DNA from: Seohaeicola zhoushanensis
Lineage (GTDB): Bacteria > Pseudomonadota > Alphaproteobacteria > Rhodobacterales > Rhodobacteraceae
Reading direction: 5' to 3'
Length of the DNA stretch: 64,000 nt
NCBI RefSeq assembly: GCF_014656415.1
Contig: NZ_BNCJ01000002.1
Span: 1-64,000 of the forward strand
Below the pieces are notes generated by a model. That model worked only from the letters and a program-made list of their open reading frames with translations, was not told where the DNA came from and ran no database searches. A program made the translations under genes and the position numbers. Shown here one piece after another: positions 50,554-60,975 of this stretch. Position 1 is the first letter of the stretch, and each line of letters opens with the position of its first letter.

Positions 50554-51552
50554 ATGACTGACACGTTTCTCGATGTGAAGGGCCTCACCATCGACATTCC
50601 CGTCGGCGGCGGCACGCTGCATGCGGTGCGCGGGATCGATTTCGAGCTGAAGCGCGGCGAGGTGCTGTGCATCGTCGGCGAAAGCGGCTCGGGCAAGTCG
50701 CTCACCTCTCTGGCGTTGATGGGGTTGCTGGGACGGCGCATCAAGGTGCGCGCCGAGCGGATGGACTTCGACGGCACGGCCCTGCTCGACGCCTCCCCGC
50801 GGCAGATGCGAAGCCTGCGCGGCGCGCGGATGTCGATGATCTTCCAGGAGCCGATGACCAGCCTGAACCCGGCCTATACCATCGGCGATCAGCTGATGGA
50901 GGCGATGCTGCTGCACCGCGACGTGTCGCGCGCCGAGGCGCGGGCGCGGGCGGTCGACCTGCTGGAAAAGGTGGGCATCACCGCCGCCGCAAGCCGGCTC
51001 GGCCAGTATCCGCACCAACTGTCGGGCGGTCTGCGGCAGCGTGTGATGATCGCGATGGCCCTGATGTGCGGGCCCGAGCTGATCATCGCTGACGAGCCGA
51101 CGACCGCGCTGGATGTGACCATCCAGGCGCAGATCCTCAGGCTGCTGGTCGATCTGGTGCGCGAGATGGGCATGGCGATGATCCTCATCACCCATGATCT
51201 CGGGGTGGTGGCGCGGGTCGCCGACAAGGTGGCGGTGATGTATGCCGGCGAACTGGTCGAGACTGGCCTGGCCGCGGACGTGTTCCGGGCGCCGATGCAT
51301 CCCTATACCCGTGGCCTGTTGCGCTGCATCCCGCAACCCGGCAAGTCCCGGCGGGGCGAGCCACTGGGCACCATCCGCGGCATCGTGCCTTCGCTGGTGG
51401 GCGAGGTCTCGGGCTGCGTCTTCCGCACCCGCTGCGACGAGGCCGTGGCGGCCTGCCGCGGCACCATCCCGCAACATTGGCCCGGCGATGGTCACGCCTT
51501 CCGCTGTGTCCATGCCAGCGGTGCCAGGATCGCAGAACAGGAGGGCGCTTGA
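50554..51552 (+). CDS. Peptide-type ABC transporter ATP-binding protein (DppD-like)
   Basis: This 332-residue ATPase has Walker A 'GESGSGKS', signature 'LSGGLRQR' and Walker B '[12 protein letters not shown]'. The oligopeptide-transporter C-terminal zone (from about residue 240) holds '[14 protein letters not shown]', whose cysteines are typical of the DppD/DppF Fe-S-like or structural tail. In contrast to the other two importers in the window, the ATPases here are separate genes. It shares one base with the DppF-like gene (TGATG). Confidence 0.95.
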   Translation: MTDTFLDVKGLTIDIPVGGGTLHAVRGIDFELKRGEVLCIVGESGSGKSLTSLALMGLLGRRIKVRAERMDFDGTALLDASPRQMRSLRGARMSMIFQEPMTSLNPAYTIGDQLMEAMLLHRDVSRAEARARAVDLLEKVGITAAASRLGQYPHQLSGGLRQRVMIAMALMCGPELIIADEPTTALDVTIQAQILRLLVDLVREMGMAMILITHDLGVVARVADKVAVMYAGELVETGLAADVFRAPMHPYTRGLLRCIPQPGKSRRGEPLGTIRGIVPSLVGEVSGCVFRTRCDEAVAACRGTIPQHWPGDGHAFRCVHASGARIAEQEGA

Positions 51553-52547
51553 TGCTGGACGCTGCAAAGACTCCGCCGGCGCTCGAGCTGAGGAACATCA
51601 CCAAGACCTATACGGTCAAGCAGGGGCTGATCGGCAAGCGCCGCCCGCTGACCGCGGTGCGCGACGTCAGCCTGAAACTGGAGAAAGGCGAAGTGCTGGG
51701 CCTCGTCGGTGAATCCGGCTGCGGGAAATCGACGCTGGCCAAGATCCTTCTGGGGCTCGAGCCGCCGACCTCGGGCGAGGTTCTGGTCGATGGCCAGGCC
51801 CTGGGCGTTCAGGACCGGCTGGCGCTGGCGCGGCGCATCCAGCCGATCTTTCAGGACCCCTACAGCAGCCTCAACCCGCGCAAGTCGATCGCCGACATCG
51901 TCTCGTTGCCGCTGCGCATTCACGGCATCGGGGATGCCGCGAGCCAGCAGAAGGCGGTGCGCGACATGCTCGACGTCGTCGGCCTGCCGCCACGGGTGAT
52001 GAACACATTCCCCAGCCAGATGTCGGGCGGCCAGCGGCAACGGGTGGCCATCGCACGGGCGCTTATCATGAAGCCCGAGATCGTGATCTGCGACGAGCCG
52101 ACCTCGGCGCTGGATGTCTCGGTGCAAAGCCAGATCCTCAACCTGCTGGGCGATTTGCGGGCCGAGTTCGGGCTGACCTATCTGTTCATCAGCCACAACC
52201 TCGCGGTGGTCGAACATCTGGCGACGCGGGTGGCGGTGATGTATCTCGGCCGGATCGTCGAGGACGTGAGTTCCGACGATCTGTTCGACGCCTCGGCGCA
52301 TCCCTACACCCAGGCCCTGCTGCAATCGGTGCTGACGCCTGAGCCGGGGCTGGGGGTGCCGGATACCCAGCTCGGCATGGCTTATCCCAACCCGATCGAC
52401 CCGCCCTCGGGCTGCGGCTTCCATCCACGCTGCCGTCATGCAACCAACCTCTGCAGCGCCCAGGCGCCGCGCCCGGTGCCGCATCGAGACGGCCATGTCG
52501 AATGCCACCTGCACGACCCCGAGACCGCCATGTTTGGAACGGATTGA
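51552..52547 (+). CDS. Peptide-type ABC transporter ATP-binding protein (DppF-like)
   Basis: This 331-residue ATPase has Walker A 'GESGCGKS', signature 'MSGGQRQR' and Walker B 'IVICDEPTSALD'. The C-terminal cysteine-containing tail includes 'GCGFHPRCRHATNLC'. Start 51552 is set by the TGATG overlap with the DppD-like gene. The stop comes four bases before the next gene's ATG. Confidence 0.95.
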   Translation: MLDAAKTPPALELRNITKTYTVKQGLIGKRRPLTAVRDVSLKLEKGEVLGLVGESGCGKSTLAKILLGLEPPTSGEVLVDGQALGVQDRLALARRIQPIFQDPYSSLNPRKSIADIVSLPLRIHGIGDAASQQKAVRDMLDVVGLPPRVMNTFPSQMSGGQRQRVAIARALIMKPEIVICDEPTSALDVSVQSQILNLLGDLRAEFGLTYLFISHNLAVVEHLATRVAVMYLGRIVEDVSSDDLFDASAHPYTQALLQSVLTPEPGLGVPDTQLGMAYPNPIDPPSGCGFHPRCRHATNLCSAQAPRPVPHRDGHVECHLHDPETAMFGTD

Positions 52548-52551
52548 ACTT

Positions 52552-54123
52552 ATGCGCTCTTCCGCACTTTCCCGCACGCAGACCGTCGCCAAGACGGTGA
52601 TCGAAACCGAAGGCGGGGTGGTTGCCGCGCAGAACTCTCTGGCGGCCGAGGCCGGTGCCGAGGTGCTGCGGGCCGGCGGCGATGCGGTTGACGCCGCCGT
52701 GGCCACCTCATTCGCCATCGGCGTTCTCGAACCCTGGATGAGCGGGCCCGCCGGCGGCGGCGCGATGATGCTTTGGCGCGCGGACGAGGAGCAGGCGATT
52801 GCCCTGAACCACGGCATGCGCGCGCCCATGGCGCTGGATCCGGCCGATTACCCGCTGACCGGAAAGGGCGTGGCCGGCGACCTGTTCCCGTGGGAACAGG
52901 TGGTGGAAGACCGCAACATCCGCGGCGCGACCGCCGTGGCGGTGCCCGGCCTGGTCGATGGGCTGGGCCAGGCGCACGGGCGCTGGGGCCGGATGCCCTG
53001 GGCCGAGCTGCTTGGCCCCGCCATCGCACATGCTCGCCGGGGCATGCTGGTCGACTGGTATGCCGGGCTCTGCATCGCCTCGACGACCCGCGAGCTGGCC
53101 AAGGACCCCGACGCGGCGGCCCTGTTCCTGGTCGACGGCCAGTGGCCCAACATCGGCGCCTGGACGGCGCTCAGCGAAACCCGGCTCGACCAGTCGCGCA
53201 TGGCCGACAGCCTTGATGCCATCGCGCGCGGCGGCGCGCGGGCGCTGTATGACGGCGATGTCGGCGCGGCCATGGCGGCGGACATGCAGGCCAAGGGCGG
53301 CAGCCTGTCGCACGACGACCTGCGCGCTTACCGCGCCGAGTTCCATCCCGCGCTGACCTTTGACTATCGCGGCGGTCAGGTTCACGCCGTGCCGGGGCTG
53401 ACTGCCGGTCCGACCCTGCGCCATGCGCTGACCGTGGCGGCCCAGACCGAGCTTGGCGGCACTGCCCCCGATGGCGCGGGCTATGCGGCCTATGCGCGGG
53501 GCCTCAGGTCGGCCTATGCCGAGCGGCTAAGGGGCATGGGCGACGATGGCGAAAGCCCGCAGGCGCCCGGCACGACCACGCATTTCTCGGTGGTCGACCG
53601 CAAGGGCAACATGGTATCCCAGACCCAGACGCTGCTCTCGATCTTCGGCGCGCGGGTCGTCTCGCCGTCGACCGGCTTCCTGATGAACAACGGCATCATG
53701 TGGTTCGACCCGGTGCCGGGGCGGCCGAACTCGCTTGGTCCGGGCAAGCGCTGCCTGATGAACGTCTGCCCGACGTTGGGCAGCATCGGTGACACCCGCT
53801 TCGCCATCGGCGCCAGCGGCGGGCGCAAGATCGTCTCGGCCGTCGCCCAGCTCAGCGGCTTCATGCTCGACTACGGCATGGATATAGGCGCGGCCTTTCA
53901 CAGCCCGCGCGTCGACGTATCGGGCGGCGCGGTCGTCGTCGCCGACGAAACCCTGCCCGAGGCCGTGCTCGAGGCGCTGCGCGCCGAGAGCAAGGTGGCC
54001 ACCACGCGCCGCACGGTCTTCCCCTATGCCTTCGCATGCCCCGCCGGGGTGATGCGGCGCGGCGGGAAGAACTCTGGCTGCACCGAGATCATGTCGCCTT
54101 GGGGCGACGCCATCTGCGAATGA
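52552..54123 (+). CDS. ggt: Gamma-glutamyltransferase family Ntn-hydrolase
   Basis: This 523-residue protein is of the gamma-glutamyltranspeptidase family, made as a proenzyme that cleaves itself. The predicted nucleophile is Thr342 in '[20 protein letters not shown]', so the large part is about 341 residues and the small part about 182. The Gly-rich '[10 protein letters not shown]' near the C-terminus forms part of the active site. The usual family size is 520-580. No signal peptide is visible ('[14 protein letters not shown]'), which is unusual for a periplasmic GGT and suggests cytosolic hydrolysis of imported gamma-glutamyl compounds. The frame is open upstream to 52438, but that part overlaps the DppF-like gene and looks foreign. 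Confidence 0.93.
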   Translation: MRSSALSRTQTVAKTVIETEGGVVAAQNSLAAEAGAEVLRAGGDAVDAAVATSFAIGVLEPWMSGPAGGGAMMLWRADEEQAIALNHGMRAPMALDPADYPLTGKGVAGDLFPWEQVVEDRNIRGATAVAVPGLVDGLGQAHGRWGRMPWAELLGPAIAHARRGMLVDWYAGLCIASTTRELAKDPDAAALFLVDGQWPNIGAWTALSETRLDQSRMADSLDAIARGGARALYDGDVGAAMAADMQAKGGSLSHDDLRAYRAEFHPALTFDYRGGQVHAVPGLTAGPTLRHALTVAAQTELGGTAPDGAGYAAYARGLRSAYAERLRGMGDDGESPQAPGTTTHFSVVDRKGNMVSQTQTLLSIFGARVVSPSTGFLMNNGIMWFDPVPGRPNSLGPGKRCLMNVCPTLGSIGDTRFAIGASGGRKIVSAVAQLSGFMLDYGMDIGAAFHSPRVDVSGGAVVVADETLPEAVLEALRAESKVATTRRTVFPYAFACPAGVMRRGGKNSGCTEIMSPWGDAICE

Positions 54124-54139
54124 CAAAGGACGCCCTGAA

Positions 54140-55540
54140 ATGACCCGCGCCTCTGCAATCTCCGCCGTTCACGACTATTTCGACGGCGGGCGCTTCCAGG
54201 CCGACCTGGCCGCTCTGGTGGCCCATCCGACGGAAAGCCAGAACCCCGAGGCCGCCGCCGAACTGCCGCGCTATCTGAACGAGGCTATGATACCCCGGCT
54301 GGAGGCCGCTGGCTTTACCTGCCGGATCTTCGACAATCCGGTGCCCAAGGCGCCGCCGCTGCTGGTCGGCGTCCGCCACGAGGGCGACGGCCTGCCCACC
54401 GTCCTCACCTATGGCCACGGCGACGTGATCCGCGCCCAGGAGGGCATGTGGAAAGAGGGGCTCGAACCCTTCAAGCTGATCGAGCGCGGCGATCGGCTGT
54501 ACGGTCGCGGCTCGGCCGACAACAAGTCGCAGCATCTCATCAATATCGCGGCGCTCGAAGCGGTGATCGCCACCCGCGGCAGCCTGGGTTTCAACGTCAA
54601 GATCGTGATCGAGATGGCGGAAGAGACCGGCTCGCCCGGCCTGGGCGATTTCTTCACCGCTGAAAAGGACCTGCTTGCCGCCGATGTGCTAATCGCCTCG
54701 GACGGGCCCCGACTGCAGCCCGAGACCCCGGCGATGTTCATGGGCTCGCGCGGCGGGATCACCTTCGACCTGAGCGTCGACCTGCGCGAGGGGGCGCATC
54801 ACTCGGGCAACTGGGGCGGTCTGCTGGCCGACCCTGCGATGATCCTGGCCCAGGCGCTCTCAACGATTTCCGACAAGCGCGGGCAATTGCTGATCCCGGA
54901 ATGGCGCCCGACCAGCCTGACCCCCGAGGTCCGCGCCGCTCTGGCCGAGCTGCCGATCGAAGCCGGTGCCGATAGCCCGCAGATCGACCATGACTGGGGC
55001 GAGGAAAGCCTGACCCCGGCCGAACGCGCCTATGGCTGGAACAGCTTCGCCATCCTCGCCATGAAAAGCGGCGTGCCCGAAGCTCCGGTGAACGCCATCT
55101 CGGCCTCGGCGCGGGCGACCTGCCAGCTGCGCTATGTCGTGGGGACGGACGCGGAAGCGGTCCTGCCAAGCCTGCGCCGGCATCTCGACGCCCATGGCTT
55201 CGAAATGGTCAGGATCACCCCAGCCGAGCGCGGCTTCTTCGCCGCGACACGGCTTGATCCGACGCACCCCTGGGTGCTGTTCGTGCGCGATTCGATCGAG
55301 GCCACCACCGGCAAGGCGCCGCATGTCCTGCCCAACCTGGCCGGATCGCTGCCGAACGATACCTTTGCCGATATCCTCGGTCTGCCGACGGTCTGGGTGC
55401 CGCATTCCTATCGTGGCTGCTCGCAACATGCCCCGAACGAGCATGTGCTGAAGCCGGTCTGCCGCGAGGCGCTGGAGGTTATGGCAGGCGTTTTCTGGGA
55501 TGTGGGCAAGGGGGTTCCGTTTCACGCCTCCCGGTCCTGA
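54140..55540 (+). CDS. M20 family metallopeptidase
   Basis: This 466-residue di-zinc peptidase belongs to the M20 dipeptidase/deacylase family. Landmarks are '[12 protein letters not shown]' (His and catalytic Asp), '[11 protein letters not shown]' (bridging Asp), and '[15 protein letters not shown]' (general base Glu). The late ligand His is in '[10 protein letters not shown]'. It lacks a signal peptide. As the last gene of the third importer operon, it could split the Cys-Gly or other dipeptide left after gamma-glutamyl removal. That pathway is inferred from gene order. Confidence 0.93.
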   Translation: MTRASAISAVHDYFDGGRFQADLAALVAHPTESQNPEAAAELPRYLNEAMIPRLEAAGFTCRIFDNPVPKAPPLLVGVRHEGDGLPTVLTYGHGDVIRAQEGMWKEGLEPFKLIERGDRLYGRGSADNKSQHLINIAALEAVIATRGSLGFNVKIVIEMAEETGSPGLGDFFTAEKDLLAADVLIASDGPRLQPETPAMFMGSRGGITFDLSVDLREGAHHSGNWGGLLADPAMILAQALSTISDKRGQLLIPEWRPTSLTPEVRAALAELPIEAGADSPQIDHDWGEESLTPAERAYGWNSFAILAMKSGVPEAPVNAISASARATCQLRYVVGTDAEAVLPSLRRHLDAHGFEMVRITPAERGFFAATRLDPTHPWVLFVRDSIEATTGKAPHVLPNLAGSLPNDTFADILGLPTVWVPHSYRGCSQHAPNEHVLKPVCREALEVMAGVFWDVGKGVPFHASRS

Positions 55541-55620
55541 GGCGCTAGGTGTCCACATGTGCAGACCCGGCAACGCGGGGAGTTGATCGGCAGGCATTCA
55601 TGGCCGGCGCCCCTTGGCGC

Positions 55621-55806
55621 GCCCTGTCGATTGCCGATGCCCGCCAACGGATCAACGAATGGAGGATCGATTACAACGAAAACCGGCCGCATTCGGCGCT
55701 CGGAAACTTGACGCCCAGCGCCTTTGCGGCCCAGTTTCCAGGGCGCAGAGCAAGTCTTGCAGCTCCGACCAGCCACGGGCTCCGGAAAACTATTTGCGTT
55801 TGTTGA
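55621..55806 (+). pseudogene. IS3-family transposase OrfB C-terminal fragment
   Basis: The translation 'ALSIADARQRINEWRIDYNE' followed by 'NRPHSALGNLTPSAFAAQF' is the C-terminal end of an IS3-family integrase-type transposase. Only this piece remains; the DDE core is missing. The frame's stop (55806) lies 17 bases inside the 3' end of the convergent 1488-codon gene. It marks a past insertion or rearrangement between the M20 gene and that gene. Confidence 0.8.
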
Positions 55807-58800
55807 CGAGACCGCGCGCAAGGTTATTCAGTGCGCCCTTCGAGAACATTTCAAGATAGGCTGCGTCCAGATCTGCAATGAGCTTGTCGATCTGGGCGAG
55901 GAAATGTTTTCTTTTCTCGTCCGTGCGGTCAAGCTTGGACACTTCGGCATGGGCTTCGGCGATCGCCTTTTCAAAATCGATCCTTTCTTTCTCGGCGATT
56001 CTTGCCGCCTTGCGTCCGGGAACCTCGTTTTCAAGATCCATCCCGCCCACGGCCAATGCCGCCGATTTGCGTCGCGCAAGCGCAGTTTCGATTTCTTCCC
56101 GTACCACCTCTTCGCTATCCAGGCTGAGCTTGTCTTTCTTCGCCTGCTTGAAGACTTCATTTAACGCTTTGAGGGCGGCGTCGCTTTCGGCAACGCTGCG
56201 CTGCTCCAGTTCTTTGCGCAGTTCTTCCAGGGCGTTGGCAATTTCGGTCAGGTAATCCTCCATTGCCTTGTTCTGGGCAAAACCCTTGGCATGCATCAAC
56301 TTGGCGATGCCGCCTTGCGCGATATCAATCGCCGCCCAGTATTTCCGCGCTGCCTTGCTCAGGGCCTTGCGCTGCTTTTCGGTGCTTTCCTGACCAAGGG
56401 CTTTCTGCCAGGCCGCCTGGGCCTTCTCGAAATCCGCCAGGGCGCTTCCGACCTTGAGCACGTTCGTCGAACTGTCCACGGCACCGGCGTGATAGGCATT
56501 GTTGCAGGTCGATACGAAATCGTCCTTTGCCGGCAGGCCTTTCGCGGGCAAAGGAACCAGGTCGAATTCGACTGCTTTCACCCGATCCGCGATGGCGTTG
56601 CTTTCGTCCTCGACCAGTTTCAGCTGCTTCTTGAGATACTTCTGAATATCCGGCGGAAGTATGTCCGACGACAGCACTTCGCCTATGGAGCTGTGCATGG
56701 CGCGGAGCGACGCCTGCATGACCTTGTCCTTCATCCTCCCTTTGCTCCCGTAGTTTTCGGGGCCGGGAACAGTTCCCGCATCCGGAAGCTTGTCAGCGCC
56801 ATAGGCCGCGAAATTTACCTCTCGGCTCTTCATTGCCTCCCGCATCGCGCTGATCGTCGGGCTCCAGGCATCCAGTGCGCCTTCCTTCGCGGCGTCCTTC
56901 AGAACCGTGTCTAGGCTTTGCACGTCCATGGTTGCCCGCTTGGGCAGCTTTGCCTTGTAGTCGGCGGTCCGTGCCGTCTGGTCGGCGAAGATTTCGCGCA
57001 GGCGCAAACGGGAGGTCTCCATCAGGTGATCGACATATCGGCGCATCCCTTCGTTTGCGCAGCCCGGTCGCAGCTGATTGAGAAGATCCATCAGGCGGAC
57101 CAACGCAGCCTTGGCTTCTTCGCCGCGCGCCAACTTCAGCTGTGCCGGCGCGTTTTTCGTATCCTTCATCTTGCTGGGTGCCGGCGCGTCCTTGTCCGGC
57201 TCTCCGTCCTGCGCCTGATAGGCCGCCCAAGCAGCCTCCACTTTCTTAAGCGCCGCCGAGATCGCGGCCCGGTCATCGCCTTCTGAGTCGTCTACCAGGG
57301 TCGAACGTCCCTCCGGGAGGCGCAACGCCTTGGCGTAGGCGTCATAGACACTTCCGAAGCTGTTTGCCTCCAGCGGCAGAGCGGCCTCTGCCTTTTGCTG
57401 CTCTTTGTCGAGGGTCTTTCGCTGGGCTTTCCGTCCGGCCTTGTCCAGCCCCGCGTCATACTGCAGCGCGTGCCGCGCTTCCGCGATCTTTTCCAGTGAA
57501 TCGGCACCCGGCGGTTCCCATGCCTCGTTGACGTAGCCGGTCTCCTTGAGCAGCGCGTCGATTTCCGCCACCTGGCTGGTGATCGCTTGCACGTAGTCCG
57601 CAATTGCTTGCGCCGCTGTATCATGCGGTTTGGCCACCGGCACCTTGTCATCGGGGATCGGCGCCTTCTTGTCGGCGAGCGGCGTCGTCGTCATCGGCGT
57701 ATAGGCGCGCATGTCCGAGGCAAGCTGCAACAACGCGTTCCGAACCTTGACCATTGTTGCCTTCAGGCTGTCGGGGTTCGGGTGTTTTACCAGGAGCGCC
57801 TTCATGAACTGGCGGGACACCTGGCGCTTTGCGTAACCGAGCTGCGCGATATTGGACGAGACCTTGGCCATGCTCTTCGCAATCGCGCCCTGGGCGGGGT
57901 CGTCATAGACGTTGGCTGCCTGCATCTTGGACACGAGGCCCGCCCAGCCAGCATCGGTCAACGTCAGATCCTGCGGCGCGTATTTCAACGGCTTTTCCAC
58001 CTGCACGCGGTGCTTGTCTTCCGTCTTTCGTTCCTTCCGTGCGTCCAGCTTGCCCTTGATCGCGCCGAAGATGCGGCCTCCGCGGCCATCCGTCAGCCCG
58101 TCGGCAATTGCTGCGGCGCGCGAGTCTCCGGCCTGGGTTTCATCGCTCTGGTCGGCATGGTCCATCATCGCCTGCGCCAGGATCTGGACAGTCACATCTT
58201 CCTTTTCCAGATCGGCCTCCGAATAACCGCGCCGCACGATGAACTCCATCGCGACGCGGTCGGGCGGCGTTTCCAGCGCCTTGATCGCGATATAGCTCTT
58301 CGCGTAGAGCGCCGAATTCCGCATCACCTCGAGCTGTGCGGGCACTGACCCGGCGCGCGCCGCCTCGATCGTCTTCTTGGCGGTCTGGATGTTGTTGAAG
58401 TCGATATTGGCGAAGACCACGCGGCCGCCATATTCGATGCATTTTCCAACGGCCTTGATCGGTGTGCCGACGCCGCCGAAATCCGCCGCATAGCCGGCGG
58501 CCGCCACGGTATGGGCGGCAATGTTGACGGCCTGTTTCTTCTGCTGCAATGCGCGGGCATCGACCTCGTTCCACAGGGCGTTTTCCATCCCCTTGTCAAT
58601 CCGCTGGCCTCGAGACTCCAGGTTGGCCATTCCGATCAGTTCGGCGCTCGTGGTCGACTTCAGCGAGGTGGTGCGGACGAGATCGCGGACTTCCATCCCG
58701 ATGTCGATGCACTCCGAAAGGATCCCAAGCCCGGCTGCCCAACTCATGGCGTCCGTCAACTCCTTGGAGCAGTTGGAGACGTTACGTATTCCGTCGCTGA

Positions 58801-60256
58801 TCGACTTGGTCGCGGTGGCGATCGCGGTGCCCAGCTTATCCTTAAACTCCGGGTCATCGCGGTCGAGTTCGCGGATGGCATTCACGCTGTCGATCAGGTT
58901 CTTGACGTTATATATGCCGTAATTCACCCACTCCGTATTGCTCCAATCCTGATTGTCGTCGCCTATGGTTCCTTCATTGGCATTCAGGAAGGTCATCACG
59001 TCGTCGAAATAGGTCGAGACGAATTTGACCACATCCTCGGTTGTTTCCATCTTGCCGATCTTCGGCGGGGCGGCCTGCTCCATGTAGGTCTGTATTCGCT
59101 GGTCGGCCAACTCGCGCTCGACCTTGCGCCACGCCTGGATCTCGTCGACGAAACGCGGAGGCCAGAAGGCGCGGGGTATGTGTTCGAGAGTGGCTTCGAC
59201 GTCGTCCATATTGCCGCCCAGATCCAGCAGGCGTTCTGCGCGCGCGATGGCAGCGTCCGTGGCGTCCTTGATGCGCGCGCGGTCGGTCGCGCTCGGGGCG
59301 TGCAGCAATTGCTGCGCGAAGACATCCAGGTGCGCGGCGTCAGTCGTGCTGTGGCGCTCCGCGATCAGGTCGAAGGGGCGGCGCTCGGCGGCACGCTCGT
59401 CGTCGGTCGGCGTCTTGCGCAATTCGCGGAGTTCGCGTTTCTTGGCTTTCTTGTTCAGCATCAAGTCGTCGAGCCGGTCGGAAAGACGCGCCGAATTCTG
59501 TGCCAGTATCGCTTCAGGCACATGCGCGCGCATGGCTTCCGCCACCAATCTGGCCTGAAAAAGGGCCTGCTGCGCCTCCAGGGCGCGCGCCTCTGCTGTC
59601 TTTACCTTCTTTCCGGCGACTTCCCTGGCGGCTGTTTCGGCCAGGTCGTCCCAGTCATCCTCGGCATCCGCGGCGGCCAGACTTGTCATCGCAGTCTGAA
59701 CGCGTCGGTTTATGTCGTTAATATGCGCCTGCATCTGTTTCAGGACAGCACCCCGATAGGTCATGCTGTCCGGAGCATTCGCATCCGGCGGCATTCCGTC
59801 TTTCAGATCGGGATTGGCCAGTATGTCATCGATCGTGCCGTAGTCGTCGAAGAAGTTGGCCTCGGCTTCGCTGTTGCGGTCAAAGTCGCTCATCTCCTGG
59901 CCAAGCATAAGTTGCAGATTGTCGGGCAGGTCGTCGAAGCGACTTAGGACAACCGCCTTCTCGGACTTGAACAAGGCGCGCTTCAGCGACTTGCTGACAC
60001 GGGCAGGATTGGGGACCCCCTGGAGCGGCACTGGCTGCAGGTCGTCTTCTTCTTCGCGATCGGAGGCACTTAGGCGCAACACCCGTGCGAGGTCGCCCGA
60101 CTTGGACTTCAGCTTGGGCGATGCCTTGCGGCGTTTCCCTGTCGATGCTGGACGTGCGTCGTCGCCCTTGGCCCGCGATTTTTCCTTGCCTTTGGATTTC
60201 TCGTTGGAGGCCGCGATCTTCTCTTCGTCCAGGTCTTGATCGCCCTGTTCGCCCAT
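55790..60256 (-). CDS. Very large helical protein of unknown function (1488 residues)
   Basis: I do not recognise this protein at family level. Residues 1-75 are charged and probably disordered (Lys/Glu/Asp-rich, with 'KRRKASPKLKSKSG'). From about 165 to 400 it is almost wholly helical with heptad-like stretches. Residues 575-620 form an Ala/Gly-rich, more hydrophobic segment ('AAHTVAAAGYAADFGGVGTP') that could insert in a membrane or form a tight helical pair. Residues 725-755 are strongly basic. The C-terminal third is Lys/Glu-rich helix. There is no signal peptide and no named enzymatic motif. A strong GGGGAGGAAGG leader precedes the ATG. It lies 18 bases after its 162-codon partner. The 'RNSALYAKSYIAIKALETPP' block faintly recalls proteins near contractile-injection systems; that is a weak impression only. 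Confidence 0.85.
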   Translation of the reverse strand: MGEQGDQDLDEEKIAASNEKSKGKEKSRAKGDDARPASTGKRRKASPKLKSKSGDLARVLRLSASDREEEDDLQPVPLQGVPNPARVSKSLKRALFKSEKAVVLSRFDDLPDNLQLMLGQEMSDFDRNSEAEANFFDDYGTIDDILANPDLKDGMPPDANAPDSMTYRGAVLKQMQAHINDINRRVQTAMTSLAAADAEDDWDDLAETAAREVAGKKVKTAEARALEAQQALFQARLVAEAMRAHVPEAILAQNSARLSDRLDDLMLNKKAKKRELRELRKTPTDDERAAERRPFDLIAERHSTTDAAHLDVFAQQLLHAPSATDRARIKDATDAAIARAERLLDLGGNMDDVEATLEHIPRAFWPPRFVDEIQAWRKVERELADQRIQTYMEQAAPPKIGKMETTEDVVKFVSTYFDDVMTFLNANEGTIGDDNQDWSNTEWVNYGIYNVKNLIDSVNAIRELDRDDPEFKDKLGTAIATATKSISDGIRNVSNCSKELTDAMSWAAGLGILSECIDIGMEVRDLVRTTSLKSTTSAELIGMANLESRGQRIDKGMENALWNEVDARALQQKKQAVNIAAHTVAAAGYAADFGGVGTPIKAVGKCIEYGGRVVFANIDFNNIQTAKKTIEAARAGSVPAQLEVMRNSALYAKSYIAIKALETPPDRVAMEFIVRRGYSEADLEKEDVTVQILAQAMMDHADQSDETQAGDSRAAAIADGLTDGRGGRIFGAIKGKLDARKERKTEDKHRVQVEKPLKYAPQDLTLTDAGWAGLVSKMQAANVYDDPAQGAIAKSMAKVSSNIAQLGYAKRQVSRQFMKALLVKHPNPDSLKATMVKVRNALLQLASDMRAYTPMTTTPLADKKAPIPDDKVPVAKPHDTAAQAIADYVQAITSQVAEIDALLKETGYVNEAWEPPGADSLEKIAEARHALQYDAGLDKAGRKAQRKTLDKEQQKAEAALPLEANSFGSVYDAYAKALRLPEGRSTLVDDSEGDDRAAISAALKKVEAAWAAYQAQDGEPDKDAPAPSKMKDTKNAPAQLKLARGEEAKAALVRLMDLLNQLRPGCANEGMRRYVDHLMETSRLRLREIFADQTARTADYKAKLPKRATMDVQSLDTVLKDAAKEGALDAWSPTISAMREAMKSREVNFAAYGADKLPDAGTVPGPENYGSKGRMKDKVMQASLRAMHSSIGEVLSSDILPPDIQKYLKKQLKLVEDESNAIADRVKAVEFDLVPLPAKGLPAKDDFVSTCNNAYHAGAVDSSTNVLKVGSALADFEKAQAAWQKALGQESTEKQRKALSKAARKYWAAIDIAQGGIAKLMHAKGFAQNKAMEDYLTEIANALEELRKELEQRSVAESDAALKALNEVFKQAKKDKLSLDSEEVVREEIETALARRKSAALAVGGMDLENEVPGRKAARIAEKERIDFEKAIAEAHAEVSKLDRTDEKRKHFLAQIDKLIADLDAAYLEMFSKGALNNLARGLVNKRK

Positions 60257-60274
60257 CGCCCTTCCTCCCCTGAG

Positions 60275-60763
60275 TTATCCCGCCACGAGGGAATGCATCC
60301 TGCCGAGCGCCGCTCCCAATGTCTTGGTCAGCGCGACCGGCGCCATGACTTCCTTCATTGCCCCGATGTCTTCGATCAGGGAAATTGCCGGATCATTGGC
60401 CAGCCGATCCTCGAAATCCTCGATGGCGTCGATCAGCGCCACTTGGCGGTCGCTCGCGACGTCCGGGCCGGCGGCTTCCGCATCCATAAGCGCGGCCAGC
60501 AACCCTGTCTGAAGCTTGCCGGTAAACCCATTGAGGCCCTTATCCGCGATGACCTGGCAGTTCGCGTCGTCAATTTCCCGCAGGATCTGTTGCAGCTTGC
60601 CGAGTTCAGCGTCCACACGGTCTTTGGCGCCTATCCAGATCGTTCGGGCCTTTCGGGCGCGCTCGGGCAAATCCGTGGCTTCTGGAGCGGGCGCGCCGGC
60701 GTTCGGCTTCAGGATGAAGCGCGTTATGAACTCCATTTGTGTTGAAGTCAGCGCACCGACCAC
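60275..60763 (-). CDS. Small helical protein of unknown function, partner of the 1488-residue protein
   Basis: This 162-residue acidic protein is predicted to be all-helical, beginning 'ALTSTQMEFITRFIL' near the N-terminus. No signal peptide, membrane segment or known catalytic motif is visible. The start is GTG at 60763 with GGAA just upstream; an ATG at residue 10 (60736) is the alternative. It is transcribed first, 18 bases before the 1488-codon gene. A chaperone, adaptor or regulatory partner role for the large protein is a guess from the gene arrangement. Confidence 0.75.
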   Translation of the reverse strand: MVGALTSTQMEFITRFILKPNAGAPAPEATDLPERARKARTIWIGAKDRVDAELGKLQQILREIDDANCQVIADKGLNGFTGKLQTGLLAALMDAEAAGPDVASDRQVALIDAIEDFEDRLANDPAISLIEDIGAMKEVMAPVALTKTLGAALGRMHSLVAG

Positions 60764-60975
60764 ATTTCCGGCCCCAGTCTATCAATCCGGACCAAGGCTA
60801 ACCCGTGCCAGACACTTGTGGCAAGCGTTGTACTCCGCGGCGGATTCGGGCCGCTGTCCGTTTGAGTGGAACCGGAGGTCGGGTCAGTGTGTAATGTTCG
60901 TAAAGCTGCGATCTGCCCGCGACAGCGCGGCGTTCGCAGGATGGGTAGTTCAAGCCGGGAAAAGGCCTTCAAGGA

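Noticed and set aside
49591-51567. 658-codon minus-strand open frame
   Set aside because: Opposite the third importer's permease and ATPase genes; very His- and Gln-rich, typical of antisense of Leu/Val-rich membrane proteins.
58511-59947. 478-codon plus-strand open frame inside the large unknown gene
   Set aside because: It is the antisense shadow of the 1488-codon gene, a common effect of high GC. Its translation is rich in His, Gly and Arg with no fold-like motifs, and it has no sensible start context.
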